Positions 30,205 to 40,722 of a DNA stretch of 64,000 nucleotides are shown piece after piece. Source of the DNA: Aphrocallistes beatrix (Eukaryota > Porifera > Hexactinellida > Sceptrulophora > Aphrocallistidae). The position numbers and the translations under genes were made by a program. The stretch is from positions 5,332,523 through 5,396,522 of the forward strand of contig OY725489.1 of assembly GCA_963281255.1 (NCBI GenBank). The letters are read 5' to 3'. Every line of letters begins with the position of its first letter. Within the stretch, counting starts at the first letter, position 1. A model generated the notes under the pieces. That model searched no databases. It was not told the DNA's origin and saw only the letters and a list, made by a program, of their open reading frames with translations.

Positions 30205-30500
30205 GTGTTATAGTTGAAATACTTTTTCCGCTTAGTGTATCTGGCCCAAATTGGTCCAAATTAAATAGTTCAAAATAGTTCAATATTATTTCCAATAACG
30301 AGTGAAGTACGACGTTCCATATTGATCATGACATCTACTATACTAGGAGTTGCAGTAAAACTATCTAATTTATTGCTTAATTTAGAAGAATAAAAAGTCA
30401 CATCTTTCCCCTCCTCCTCCTCTGCCGCCTCTCCCGCTTCTGCCACCTCTGTCACCTCTGCCACCTCTGCCTATGCCGCCCATCCTCCTGCCACCTCCCT
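30205..30500. repeat. Dispersed repeat copy with CTCTGCCACC minisatellite
   Basis: Shares blocks with 20,876-21,100 and ends in a pyrimidine-rich simple repeat (CTCCTCCTCTGCC, then CTGCCACCTCTG units, 30,410-30,500). It lies inside the segment inferred to be inverted. 30,500-30,990 has one further match: TGCATTATCGGTA...TTTAGAGG at 30,781-30,826 recurs at 2,631-2,670. Confidence 0.6.
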
Positions 30501-31801
30501 CCCCAATTTCAAGAATATGTTTCTAGACAAAAAAATAAATATTTAATACGGAATAGCAAGCAAATTATAGGAGCTGCTTTTTCAGGATGGACGGTGTACG
30601 GCGCCCATGTGATCCATATTTTATGATAGAAATGATAAATCAATAGTTCATGTAATAATGCACTTCATCATGTGTAAATTTTAAGATCCATACTTAGAAT
30701 GCTCTAATATTAACATTTCTCAATTGTCAAAATAATAATGGAGTTTTGTATCCCTCTAGTGAGTCCTGCACGTTTAGAGCTGCATTATCGGTATGTATAC
30801 TGATATTTATTCTTTATTTAGAGGATAAATAAACACAATCGTTTATGAGCAGTGGTAGCAGTGGTTAAGAACTCTTCTCTATCAAACGCACACAGTTTCT
30901 ATTTCAATTAACTATGGATTGTTACCAGGTTACTTATTTTCAAGTTACCAAGTATTAGTCCTCATATCTATGGAAAATAAATACCACTTTAAGGTTGGTG
31001 TTTTCCATGGGACACTTATCTTTTACTAAAAATTGCTTTTTTTATAATTTTTAGATCCTAATAGGGGTTCTAAACAAGATCATCTTCTTAATGTTGAATT
31101 CATGTTCAGCACTAAATTTCCAGCAATATGATATATACGTATATTGAACATATTTGGAAAAAATTTTGTTTGACCGTGCCTAGCAACGGGCAGGAATTTT
31201 TAAAAATTCCTGACCGTTGCTAGGCAAATGCAACCAAAAATGATTCCAAATATGTATATACGTATATCAAATTGCTGGAAAAATTTAGTGCTGAGCACGA
31301 ATTCGGTATTAAAATAACGACCTAACTTAGTCAAATGAAGTTATAGGTATGGGATTTTATCGGACATGGTCATTTTTGGGTCCCCAGTGATAACTGACAA
31401 CTTTTTCACACTTTTGAAGGTGTCATGATGTGAAAATATTTGAAATGCCATATTTTGAAGTTAAGTACTGCTATAAGTTTATGATTTAGGATGTTTGGAT
31501 GTTATTTATTATCAGAATACAATAAAAACTAATGGAAAACAAGCCTTTCAGATGAAAATTACTTTGTAGCCTGTTTTTAGTTACATAAAAAAATCAATTT
31601 TACAAAGGAGGAATCTCTAGTTACAATGGTTGTTGGTAAAAAACTCGACGGTTTTAGAAAGATCTCGGCACGTAAAACAAAATGATAGAGACAGATTTTC
31701 GATATTCTACTTTAGAAAAAAGTTAAAATATTTTTCCTTACGAAAATCTGCCTCTAAATATTGTAGCAACGAAATTTGAAAGAAAAAATTATTTGGGTTA
31801 A

Positions 31802-33598
31802 GGTTGGCCTTTCCAATAATATCTAACTTAAAAGGGATTTTTTCAATTAAGGCTAGAGTAGCCAACTATTGTATTAGGCTGTTTAGGTAATATACTAGTA
31901 CAGTATACATGAATCCTTACTATAGTCGTTACATGGAATAAGAATGAATGTAATTCTGAATGCCTTAAGACTTATTAAACCGATTCATTTAATTTTTTCA
32001 GTGCAGATTTGAATCGCTGAGTTATCTGTAAAACTACATTAATAATTGAAATATTGCTAAAGATTTTTTTTAAAAATTTGGTCATTTTACAAGAAAGAAA
32101 TCAGACAGAATGTGCTTACAATCCTTTCGAAACTTTTCAAATTCATTCATAAATCGATAATCTAACTAATGAACAGACAGATTTTTGAAATTTTGAAAAT
32201 TGTTAAAAATTCACACCAAAACACCCGAGGAATTTTATTTTTAGTAATTTTGACGCTATTTTTTTGATAATTCTCTTTTTATTCTTAGTATCAAAATTAT
32301 GTCTGTTCATTATGTTCTACTCTTCGAGATCTATCAAAAACCATTGAGTTTTCGCCCCTATGTTTAATTTACAAAAAGTTATCACCTTTACAATTGCTGA
32401 AAAAAAGTCTCAGAAAATAGGATTTTAAAAATATTTATATAAGTCCCTCAATTTCCATTAGTTTTAACTGCTTTGGGATAATAAATAACATGCAAATATC
32501 CATATTCGACAACTTATAGCAGTACTTAACTTCAAAATATGGTACATCAAAATTTTCTACCATCAAAAGTGTGAAAAACTGGTTATTGATGACTGGCCAC
32601 CCAAAAATAACCACATTCGATAGTATCCGCCGGAATCCAAGATCAATAGCTTCTTTGAACCATGTCAGATCATCATTTTAATGCTGGAATCGTGTCCAGC
32701 ATTGAACTTCCAGCAATTTGATATACCGTATTTCCCTGAATAAGCGCCGGGGGCTTGAATAAGCGCCGGTTTGAATAAGCGCCGGGGGCTTGAATAAGCG
32801 CCGGTTTGAATAAGCGCCGGGTCTAAATGGTGAGCGAAATAAATAAGCGCCGGGGCTTGAATAAGCGCCGGGGCTCGAATAAGCGTCGGACGCCGGGGCA
32901 TTTTAGTTCTCTGAAAATCATATCAAACTAGTATTCTCAGTAGTGGCATATATAGAAGTGCTTTTTGAAACATTACATTATCCTTTTTTAATAGAACTAA
33001 CATTCTCAGTTGTGGCAAAAATAAAAGTGCCAGTCAATGTAGTAAACAAAAAAAAGAGCGCCGGGTCAAAATAGCGAATGAAAAAAATAAGCGCCGGGGC
33101 TTGAATAAGCGCCGGTTTGAATAAGCGCCGGGTCTAAAGGGTGCACGAAATAAATAAGCGCCCGGGCGCTTATTCGAAGCAATACGGTATATATTGACCA
33201 TATTTGGAGAATTTTTTGGATGTCCGTGCATAGCAACGACCAGGAATTTTTTCACATTCCTGGCCGTTGCTAGGAACCAGCAGCTAAAGAATTTCTCCAA
33301 ATGTGTCCGATATATAAATCAAATTGCTGGAAATTTAGTGCTGAGGACGAATTTAGCATCAAAATAATGATCTGACATGGTTCAAAGAAGTTATAGATAT
33401 GAGACATTTCGGTTCAAAATTGTGTCCTTTTTTGGGCGATACCAGGTGGTACAAGTGGCTCTAAGTTGCGAAATATTAGCATTGAAATTATAAAAATCGA
33501 AATTAATGTTTAGAACCCCTTTAGGGATCTAAAAATGATTAAAAAGGTCTTTTGGCAATTTTTTGACAAAAACAAAATGCCCATAGGAAAGGCCTACC
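31802..33598. mobile_element. TTAA-flanked element, copy C, nested in copy B
   Basis: GGTTGGCCTTTCC... to ...GGAAAGGCCTACC with TTAA at 31,798-31,801 and 33,599-33,602. The uninterrupted site is visible in copy A (reverse complement of about 3,395-3,405) and in the partial copy at about 45,767, where a single TTAA joins the same flanks (ATT.GG then AATTGAAAAT). It holds another nested element at 32,726-33,187. Confidence 0.85.
32726..33187. mobile_element. TA-flanked element built of AATAAGCGCCGGG repeats, nested in copy C
   Basis: CCGTATTTCCCTGAATAAGC... to ...GCTTATTCGAAGCAATACGG, with TA on both sides. It interrupts the hairpin stem (TTTGATATATATATTGACC in copy A) exactly at a TA. Both ends are arrays of a TTGAATAAGCGCCGGG(GGC) unit, about ten in all. 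About 150 bp of unrelated AT-rich sequence lies between. This CCGTATTTCCC...AATAAGCGCC type is a widespread non-autonomous family in animals. Confidence 0.75.
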
Positions 33599-33851
33599 TT
33601 AAAATTGAAAATTCTATAATTTTCTTTATTCAACCATTTCGTGCAGGAATAATTCAGTAAAAGAGGCATAAACCATTGAAATTTCTTTGAATGTCCTCTA
33701 TAAATTAGGTGATTTTAGAAAAAAAAATTTTCTTGCTTCTTGAGCTTCCGAAAAGTGTATTTATGCAGATAACTTATCGAGAATAGTTATCACAAAAGAT
33801 TTCATGAGAAAATAATGAAAACATAGTTCTGGAAGGAAACACCGCCCTTAA

Positions 33852-34310
33852 GAAAGCTGATTTTTGGCATGTGGGAGTCTTTGGCTACGGCTCCACTTAG
33901 TTCTGAGCTCAGAGCAAAATGTCGACTCATCATGGAATTATGACGTCATTGTCACATTTTTAAAAGTTAAGCAATACAGTTATTCAAGCATAACTCAGCT
34001 ATTATACGATATAGAAGGCTGAATTTTTAATATAATATGTATATTAATATCCCTCACATATGACCCAACTAATATAAAAAATGATGGCTCATCACTCTGT
34101 TATGACGTCATCATTACACATCAAAATTTTAAAAATGGACAATTTGGTGTTTTCTCGTGCGGTATCGATCATGAAAGTAGGACCGGCGTATTTAGGGATG
34201 TCAACTCTCATATAATTAACCAATGGTAACCACAGGCGCCCAAAGGGCGCCTCCCGCGGACACAAAGTGTCCGCCAGCCGTGCAGCGCAAGCAAGCGAAT
34301 CGCGCTTGTA
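33852..34310 (+). mobile_element. Helitron-like repeat, 5'-truncated
   Basis: Begins in the middle of the family (GAAAGCTGATTTTTGGCATG) directly after copy B and ends in the family 3' tip: GGCGCCCAAAGGGCGCC hairpin, CGGACACAAAGTGTCCG hairpin, and GCGCTTGTA. Confidence 0.6.
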
Positions 34311-34624
34311 AATATATAAGTACCGTTTTAACAAACATCATATTATGCATCAACTAATCGTTTGAAAATGGTTCTATTTGATAATCCGGTCCCTATTATT
34401 ACATAAACAATTTACTTTTTCGTTAGATTGTTTCACAAGTAATTACATGGTTTTCAGTATAAACATAAATTTCAAGGCAATATTACAATAGAATAAGTAC
34501 TTACATTGTAAGATTAACTCCGTGTAGTAGAATAGAAAAAAAAATTTGCCTAATAAAGTAAAATTTGCCCAAAAAAAATATAATTTGCCTAATAAACCAT
34601 TTTTTAAAAAAGTACAAAAATTTA

Positions 34625-34985
34625 CAGTACAGTATATCGTAGAATAGTAGCCGGGATGTTTAGCCCCATCTACCACCAGATTAAATTTGATATTTCAGAT
34701 TGAAAAGACTTTTCAGTTAATGATACCACTCGAGTGATTCGACAAATGGTAGAAGTGAAGATATAGCTGTCTGATAGTAAATAATTTGAGCGCCCTTTTG
34801 GCGGGAAAGAAGTTTTCAAATATTTGGTAGTATATAAAGAAAAAATAAACAAACCAATCCCCTTAATTTCAGGCTTTACAAAGATCCGTGTCATATTCTC
34901 TCATGGCAGAGAGTATCAACGATTACCCATTCTGAATAAAATTTCCGTTCAAAAGCATAAATATTACTTTTTTAAACATTTCCGG
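34625..34985. repeat. Paralogue of 2,890-3,132 plus 4,356-4,460, with the empty site of TTAA copy A
   Basis: AGTAGCCGGG...CCATCTACCACCA, GAGTGATT.GA.AAAT..T and CAAACCAATCCCC are shared with 2,905-3,132. The sequence passes through a single TTAA (34,863-34,866) straight into TTCAGGCTTTACAAA, which in the first locus lies on the far side of the 1.2-kb insert. The reading frame seen at 2,787-3,029 is not preserved here. Confidence 0.75.
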
Positions 34986-35119
34986 AACGACCAGAACGTT
35001 TCAGAACGAATATATACGACAAGTTTAAAAGAGAGGGTATTAAAGAACTTTCCTGCTCTCCATGCAAGTATAAAAGTTTCAAAATACAATCAAAATCTAC
35101 AACCTTAAATCATATTTGC

Positions 35120-35525
35120 CAATCAGTTGAAGCTAGTCTCTACTATATTTTTCAAAATTCAAGAGAAGAATGGTGTTGTTCTAGCTCATCTAAAACGTTC
35201 TCTACCTTTTTAATGCTTGATTTGTTTAGAGAATAACAATACGAAGGCTCTAATCCAAAAAATCTCAAAATTGAAATTGGAATGTCTATGCATTCCTTAG
35301 TTGCTATGGAAACAAAAAATTGAATGTTTTTCCTTAAAATACATAGATCTAGACACAGAGCTTATACCATTCAATCCGCAACCCATCACTTCCTATATTA
35401 AAATAATACTTTCACGTGTCTATTTACGATATTTTCATTTGTTATCTAGGATTTTATCACGATCTTTAGAGAAGTAATGAAATGTGACAAAATCGTAGAT
35501 AAATCAGAAAATATTGAAAAATATT
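35120..35525. repeat. Partial fold-back element (one arm and loop)
   Basis: Matches the left arm and centre of the fold-back at 62,045-62,913 (CATTCCTTAGTTGCTATGGAA, ATTTTATCACGATCT.TAGA and GAAGTAATGA.ATGTGACAAA). The second arm is missing after about 35,520. 35,130-35,160 (GTTGAAGCTAGTCTCTA) also matches 1,118-1,150. 35,715-35,850 (TATAGATAATCCTTTC, CACTTGTCACCATTATATA, ATCAAGGTGGCACAAGCGAT) matches 1,600-1,710. 35,860-36,242 holds nothing recognised. Confidence 0.55.
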
Positions 35526-36562
35526 TGTTTGATTAATTATAAAACCAGAAAAAACTTTGAGGGACCCTGTATATACGCTACCTGGCTAAAAACACGATAT
35601 TGCTTTGCATCATTAGTAATAATAAAATGGGTCTATCTATGGACGCTAATCATTTATATGTTAATGAAATCTAACATCAATTTCGAAATATACACACTCG
35701 AATAAATCAATCAAGAAGGATACTATAGATAATCCTTTCCAAAACATAATTACTACTATCTGTACCACATTGTGTCACTTGTCACCATTATATATTATGG
35801 AAACATGTAGATCAAGGTGGCACAAGCGATATTAATTCCCTCTAGACAATGCTCAGGGTAATGCTACAATGCTCAGGGTAATGAAGCAAGACCTTGGAAT
35901 GTTTCCCTATAGAATCCAGACTGTTCTAAGGCTGACAGCGGGAGACAAGAAGGTAGAAAAATGTTTTAAATTTTTCATGTAATGTTGCTACTTTCCAGCC
36001 ATGCTATGGGAGCACATTTTACTCAGTTGAGGTGATATCTTGAAAACTGGGATAACAATGCATTCAAATTGTTCCTTTTTGTTAGCCAGTATACTATAAG
36101 TACATCCCATTAACGCTTCCGTATACATCCATTGTATTACGTATGAATGGAAAAATGGTTTGTGCTCAATTATTATCATAAACTGTAATATATGTCAACT
36201 CGGGTATATTAATATAGTTAAATGAGCGTTTAACATCAGTGACAGTGGCGTCAGGTTCTATAACTCTCTTTGGTTTGCTTTGGTTTTCTTTTCTTTTTTC
36301 GCTTCGCTTTGGGGGGGCGGGGGGGCTCGCCCCCCCGGTTTTGAAAAAAGCCAAAAACCTGGGGGGCCGCCCCCCCGGTTTTCTCAAAAATGATGCTCAT
36401 TTTGAAGGTATTTTGATACTAGTTTCTCAATGTACCTGTAAATAATATGCTGTGTGAAATATTAATCCTAAATATTATTGATTCTGTGACATTTTATTGT
36501 TTTATTGCTATTGTACGCTATTATAGGTAAATTATAAGCAAAGAAATGTCATAAATTTTATT

Positions 36563-37045
36563 CTAGTAATCCCTTAAGCTGTCTTTACTTAGCACAAATC
36601 TATTCATCCTGACCTCACTCATCTTAATCCAACCGTCAGTAATTTTGCCAATATCCAATTTGTCCAATATTTCATGATGTACATTGCATAATGCACATGC
36701 ATTTAGTCTGTCTTCTGTCATTGTGTTGCGCAGATATGTTTTTATTCGTTTTAAGCAGCTAAATCCACGTTCGGCAAAGCAAGATGTACAAGGAAGAAGA
36801 AGGTAGAGCTTAAGAAATAACACCAAATTAGGCCACATTAGACGATGATCAGACTTCTCAGAAAGATACTTGTGAAGGTACTTCATATCAGTCGTGTGTT
36901 TGGTAGGGTTGGATATCTTACTAACACGATCCCATTGTATCATTTCCAACTTCAACAGTTTCCAATTAATGTCAGTATTGTAGAGCTCCATGAGCGAGTT
37001 CATGCTAGAGAATTCATAACTAGAATCTTCGCTCATATTATACAA
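36563..37045 (-). pseudogene. hAT transposase, C-terminal dimerisation part, copy 2
   Basis: 160 residues identical to 29,443-29,925 of copy 1, with the CFAERGFSCLKRIKTYLRNT dimerisation and catalytic-Glu motif and a natural stop. The upstream stop shared with copy 1 separates it from the central part. Confidence 0.9.
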
Positions 37046-37123
37046 AATGTCTTGAAAATCCCGTGCAATGTCAATTGCCTTTCCTTGAAAACGCTTTGTC
37101 AGCGAACCTACTAAAGAACTATA

Positions 37124-38023
37124 CTACATCTTTGTCCAAATACCATGATAATAGTTATTGACAACGATGTCATCAATTTCCCATTCAACCCTATTTCCTC
37201 TATTCACCATTTTCGCGAGACCTCGAGGAACTACAGGCAAATCAATACTCATAGCCAATGCCGAAGACTTACAGCTAGTTATGAAAACGCTAAAAATGAC
37301 CACAGATTCTCCGACTATTCTCAATGCAGCAGTGAGTGCAGTTATTATACTTGAACACTCCCCCAGTGACATAGATTCTGATTGGATTGCATTGTGAACT
37401 GGGTGAACTTGACCAAAGATACGATGTAGAATGCGTACTCCAAAATAGACTTCAAAGCGTTGAAGTTCTCTAACATATCCTTGAGCCTTCTTTTCGTTAT
37501 CAATTGAGGAGCACAGGAAGTCAAGAAGATCCTCGTAATTTTCTAAAATAGCATTGACTGCAGGGTATCTTAGAATCCATCTTGTTGGACATATGGGACG
37601 GATATTTGAGTTGCTTATCTTACCGTCTTCTGAGTTTGCAACTCGTATCTGATCGAAATATGCTTTTCTTTTCGCTGAATCCTTCACATATATCCCGATC
37701 TTACCTACGAGAGTCACGATATGATAACACTGGCGAACTTCCTTTGCAACATCATTCAGCACCAAATTAAGATTATGGCCAGCGCAGTGGGAATACAGGG
37801 CTTTTGGATGATGATTCCTAACTAATGTTTGCAAACCAGAAACATTTGAGGCCCCATCGTATGCCTGACCTCGGCAATTCTCCATGTCAAGACCAAGAGG
37901 TTTTATCGTCTTGGTAAGTATCTTGTAGAGTTCTACTGCTGTAGTACCAACTATGTTATGAAATCCTAAAAAATCTTCCCGCACACTAGATCTGAATCGT
38001 CTACATATCTCATACAGATGCAA
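37124..38023 (-). pseudogene. hAT transposase, central catalytic part, copy 2
   Basis: 299 residues identical to 28,465-29,364. Carries AYDGASNVSG (second Asp) and HCAGHNLNLV. Ends at the same stop as copy 1. Confidence 0.9.
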
Positions 38024-38940
38024 ACTTGCTCAAGGGTTGGGATGTCTTGAGTCTCATCCATGATACATGTAAACCAAACAGACCTCTTGATCTTCTCAAC
38101 AATTATATCCAGTACACTATCACCTAACATCTTGAGACACTCATTCTGTATTGGTACCGACATAAACTTGTATCCAGACGAATTAAAGTATGATTTTACA
38201 TCCTCATTGAAATTTGAAATTAGTTTAACTTCCTGCCAGATATTTGCTGTATCTTTTTCTTCGCCAAGGCCTCGTAGCGGCATTCCTTGTCTAGCCAAGA
38301 GTTGTATGCTAGAAATAACAGCATCAAGCCCAATCCTATTCCTTTGCATTTCCCGTTTCTTCGTGCTGCTTACTTGGGCCCTAATCGTTAGCTGATTCTC
38401 GTGAGCAGCCTTGACACCTGCCAAATAATGATGTACATTATGCTTAAGCGTACCGGCATCAGCTCCTGTATGTCTCAGAAGCTTCGACTTGCCATCATGC
38501 CAATTATTCCATCCAGTGATAAAGCTGCTCTCTGCAAACCTGTGTTTGTTCTCACTAGCTGGTAACATGTCAGCATTCAAACCCCAGACACAAACAGAGC
38601 ACCAGCACAAATCCAAATTTGTATCGTAACGTAGCCAGGGAATTTCGGCAAGCCAAGCTTTATTAAACTTCTGATTGCCATGACAGTGTGTTTCTTTACC
38701 TACTAGATATGGGTTAAAATCTTGTCCGACTTGGACTGGTGTTTGTGGCGTAATTTGCTGTTGTTCTGCAGATTCCTGTTGTGAGAGGGTAATACATTCA
38801 TTTGGGCTCTCAGGGGACTGAGAACCTGGATCGCAGTCAGGAGAAGTGAGTGTTGATAGACTTGATTCTGCTTGGAAAAATTGGCTTAATATCGGCTGTG
38901 CAAACTTAGGCTTTTTAGCTGAACTCTCAGAAGAAGACAT
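37966..38940 (-). pseudogene. hAT transposase, N-terminal part, copy 2
   Basis: 324 residues identical to 27,548-28,522, starting at an ATG at 38,940. It has the TTF-type zinc-finger region, DUF4371 helices and first Asp (IMDETQDI), and overlaps the central frame by the same shift as copy 1. Unlike copy 1, its upstream region is uninterrupted back to the element end at 39,465. Confidence 0.92.
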
Positions 38941-39473
38941 TTATTATTTTCAAGAATAAATGTAGATCGAAATCAGAAATTGGTAATTTTAAAATTTATT
39001 GAATTACTAGAATCTTGATTTGTTTGTTATTTATGGTTGGAAACACATTCAGTGTAGTATATTATTAGCACTATAGAGTATAGACACTTCCATTGTTCAA
39101 TTAAAAAACAACGTGAAATAATGATTCTTTAATTGATCAATTATAAAATACCAACCTGAAAGTATTGAATATAAAATTGATACAATTATTCATTTTTTTA
39201 TGTACAGTAGCCCCCCGCTTTTCAGAACCTTGGCACTCCGATCCCTCGCAAATCCGAACATCTCATTCTCAAATTCATATTAAAATAACTTGGAATATAT
39301 ACCATAATCGTAACAGATATCTTTTGAATCGGAACTCCTCCGTTCGGACTTTTGATTAGCAAGGGTTTACTGTATTGACATATTGAGTGCATTTAGTATA
39401 AAAGTACTAGTACAACGGCCTGGCCGGCTGGCCTCCCCGCTTTTTTGGTCAACCTGACGCCACTGCTGTAATA

Positions 39474-40722
39474 TGATAACCTTTTAAACCTCGATCACTC
39501 ATAAGTAACGGTTCCTGTTTATACTAATGGGAACTTCCAATACATCAACTTGTAGTAACTGCATTGTTCTTCCCGCCGGCGTATTTATCAGAGGTGCCTT
39601 AATAGAGAGAGGAAATTTTGCCCGTTCGCACACCTCACACGAGGCCACATATGCCTCATCTCAAACATCCGAATTTATTTCGACCCAATATGCCACTCAC
39701 TTTAATCTACTAAGGGTTCTCTCAGCGCCTTGATGACCCGCTTCTTCGTGGGCTTGAAACAACATCACGACTTTTCTGCTATCCGGTACTACGATAACAC
39801 TATTGCATTGTGAAAAGGCATCTACCTTGTAGGTACGCTCTAATATCCCATTCTTAATCTGCAACTGTGTTCTAATCTGCTTTTATCTGATTAGAATTGA
39901 ATTTTCCTTCCATTCGACTCCAGAAAATTGCAAATCTGTTGGTATTGTTTCCATTTCACGAATAATCTTACCAATAAATTGATCATTAAGTTGGCATCGT
40001 CTTAATTCTTCTTTCAAAATTTGGTAGCGAAGTAATTTCCGTAACTGCGATTCTATCGTTAACGGCAGAAAGAGTTCCCATGATCAATTTACAAGTGTTA
40101 GCCTCTAAATCGTCTTCATCTGGCATTTCCACGCGTCTGCATTATCGTTGAACTAATATACTACTCTAAAATCAAACCCTTGGATGATAATTGCCCATCT
40201 CCACAGTTTGCCAATACGTTTCTGACTCATAGCCACTCCAATGGTTTGCGATATGTGATGATTCGAAATTCCCTCCCTAATAAATAATGCCTAAACCGTT
40301 TTAATGACTCAACGATTCCTAAACATTCTAGCTCCACTGTACTATAGCGATTATTAGCCCCTCTTAAGGATCTACTAAAATAAACGACTGGATGACCTTC
40401 TTGTTCTAGGACAGCCCCCAAGCCCGTACCACTTGCGTCTGTACATAGGGTAAAAACCTTTTCGAAATCGGGACATACTAAAACAGGATCGGATGATAAT
40501 AACTCTTTCAATATAGTAAATGCTGTTACTTCGCTTTCTTCCCAAGTAAGAGCGTTGTACTTTCCTAAAAGACGATTAAAAGGGTCTGCGATTGATGCTA
40601 AGTTCTTTATATATCTCCTATAGTAGCTCGCCAGTCCCAAAAATTGCTTAACATATTTTTGACATTTAGGGCGGGGCCAGTTCAGAATACTGTCAATCTT
40701 TGAAGCATCCGGTGACATCCCT
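39474..40722 (-). mobile_element. Ty3-type LTR retroelement pol fossil (fragment)
   Basis: Minus-strand remnants of a Ty3/gypsy pol: the end of the reverse transcriptase with the thumb-like FLGLASYYRRYIKNLA, an RNase H region (LCTDASGTGLGAVLEQEG, PVVYFSRSL), and further on the HHCC zinc-binding part of integrase (39,600-39,780). It is truncated at both ends: on one side it meets the PHD region of a MULE gene at about 40,722, on the other hAT copy 2 at 39,465. No LTR is present in the window. It has several breaks and is clearly an old fragment. Confidence 0.85.

Larger units (their letters stand above)
30993..33847. mobile_element. TTAA-flanked element, copy B (host of copy C)
   Basis: GGTTGGTGTTTTCC... 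to ...GGAAACACCGCCC between TTAA at 30,989-30,992 and 33,848-33,851. Its outer parts correspond to copy A reversed, including the hairpin at 31,110-31,280. It is interrupted at 31,798 by copy C. Without that insert it is about 1.05 kb. Confidence 0.75.
36243..39465 (-). mobile_element. hAT element copy 2, inverted, with the empty RAG1-like target site
   Basis: Same CAGTGGCGTCAGGTT ends as copy 1, opposite orientation, 3,223 bp. Flanks are ATCAGTGA on the left and CTGTAATA on the right, the complements of copy 1's left and right flanks. It lacks the RAG1-like element: at 39,002-39,022 the single CAAGA target (here TCTTG) joins the two flanking sequences. Next to its right end (36,258-36,310) it keeps about 52 bp missing from copy 1. 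A few single-base differences are visible in the left arm; the three reading frames encode identical proteins to copy 1. Confidence 0.93.

Noticed and set aside
30194-36242. The inverted hAT pair as a composite transposon or a palindromic amplification
   Set aside because: The crossed 8-bp flanks fit inversion between two separate insertions, and the outer flanks of the pair do not match each other.
39474-40722. A Ty3 element with LTRs
   Set aside because: No direct long terminal repeats or primer-binding site are found around the pol fragment. Both sides are other elements.
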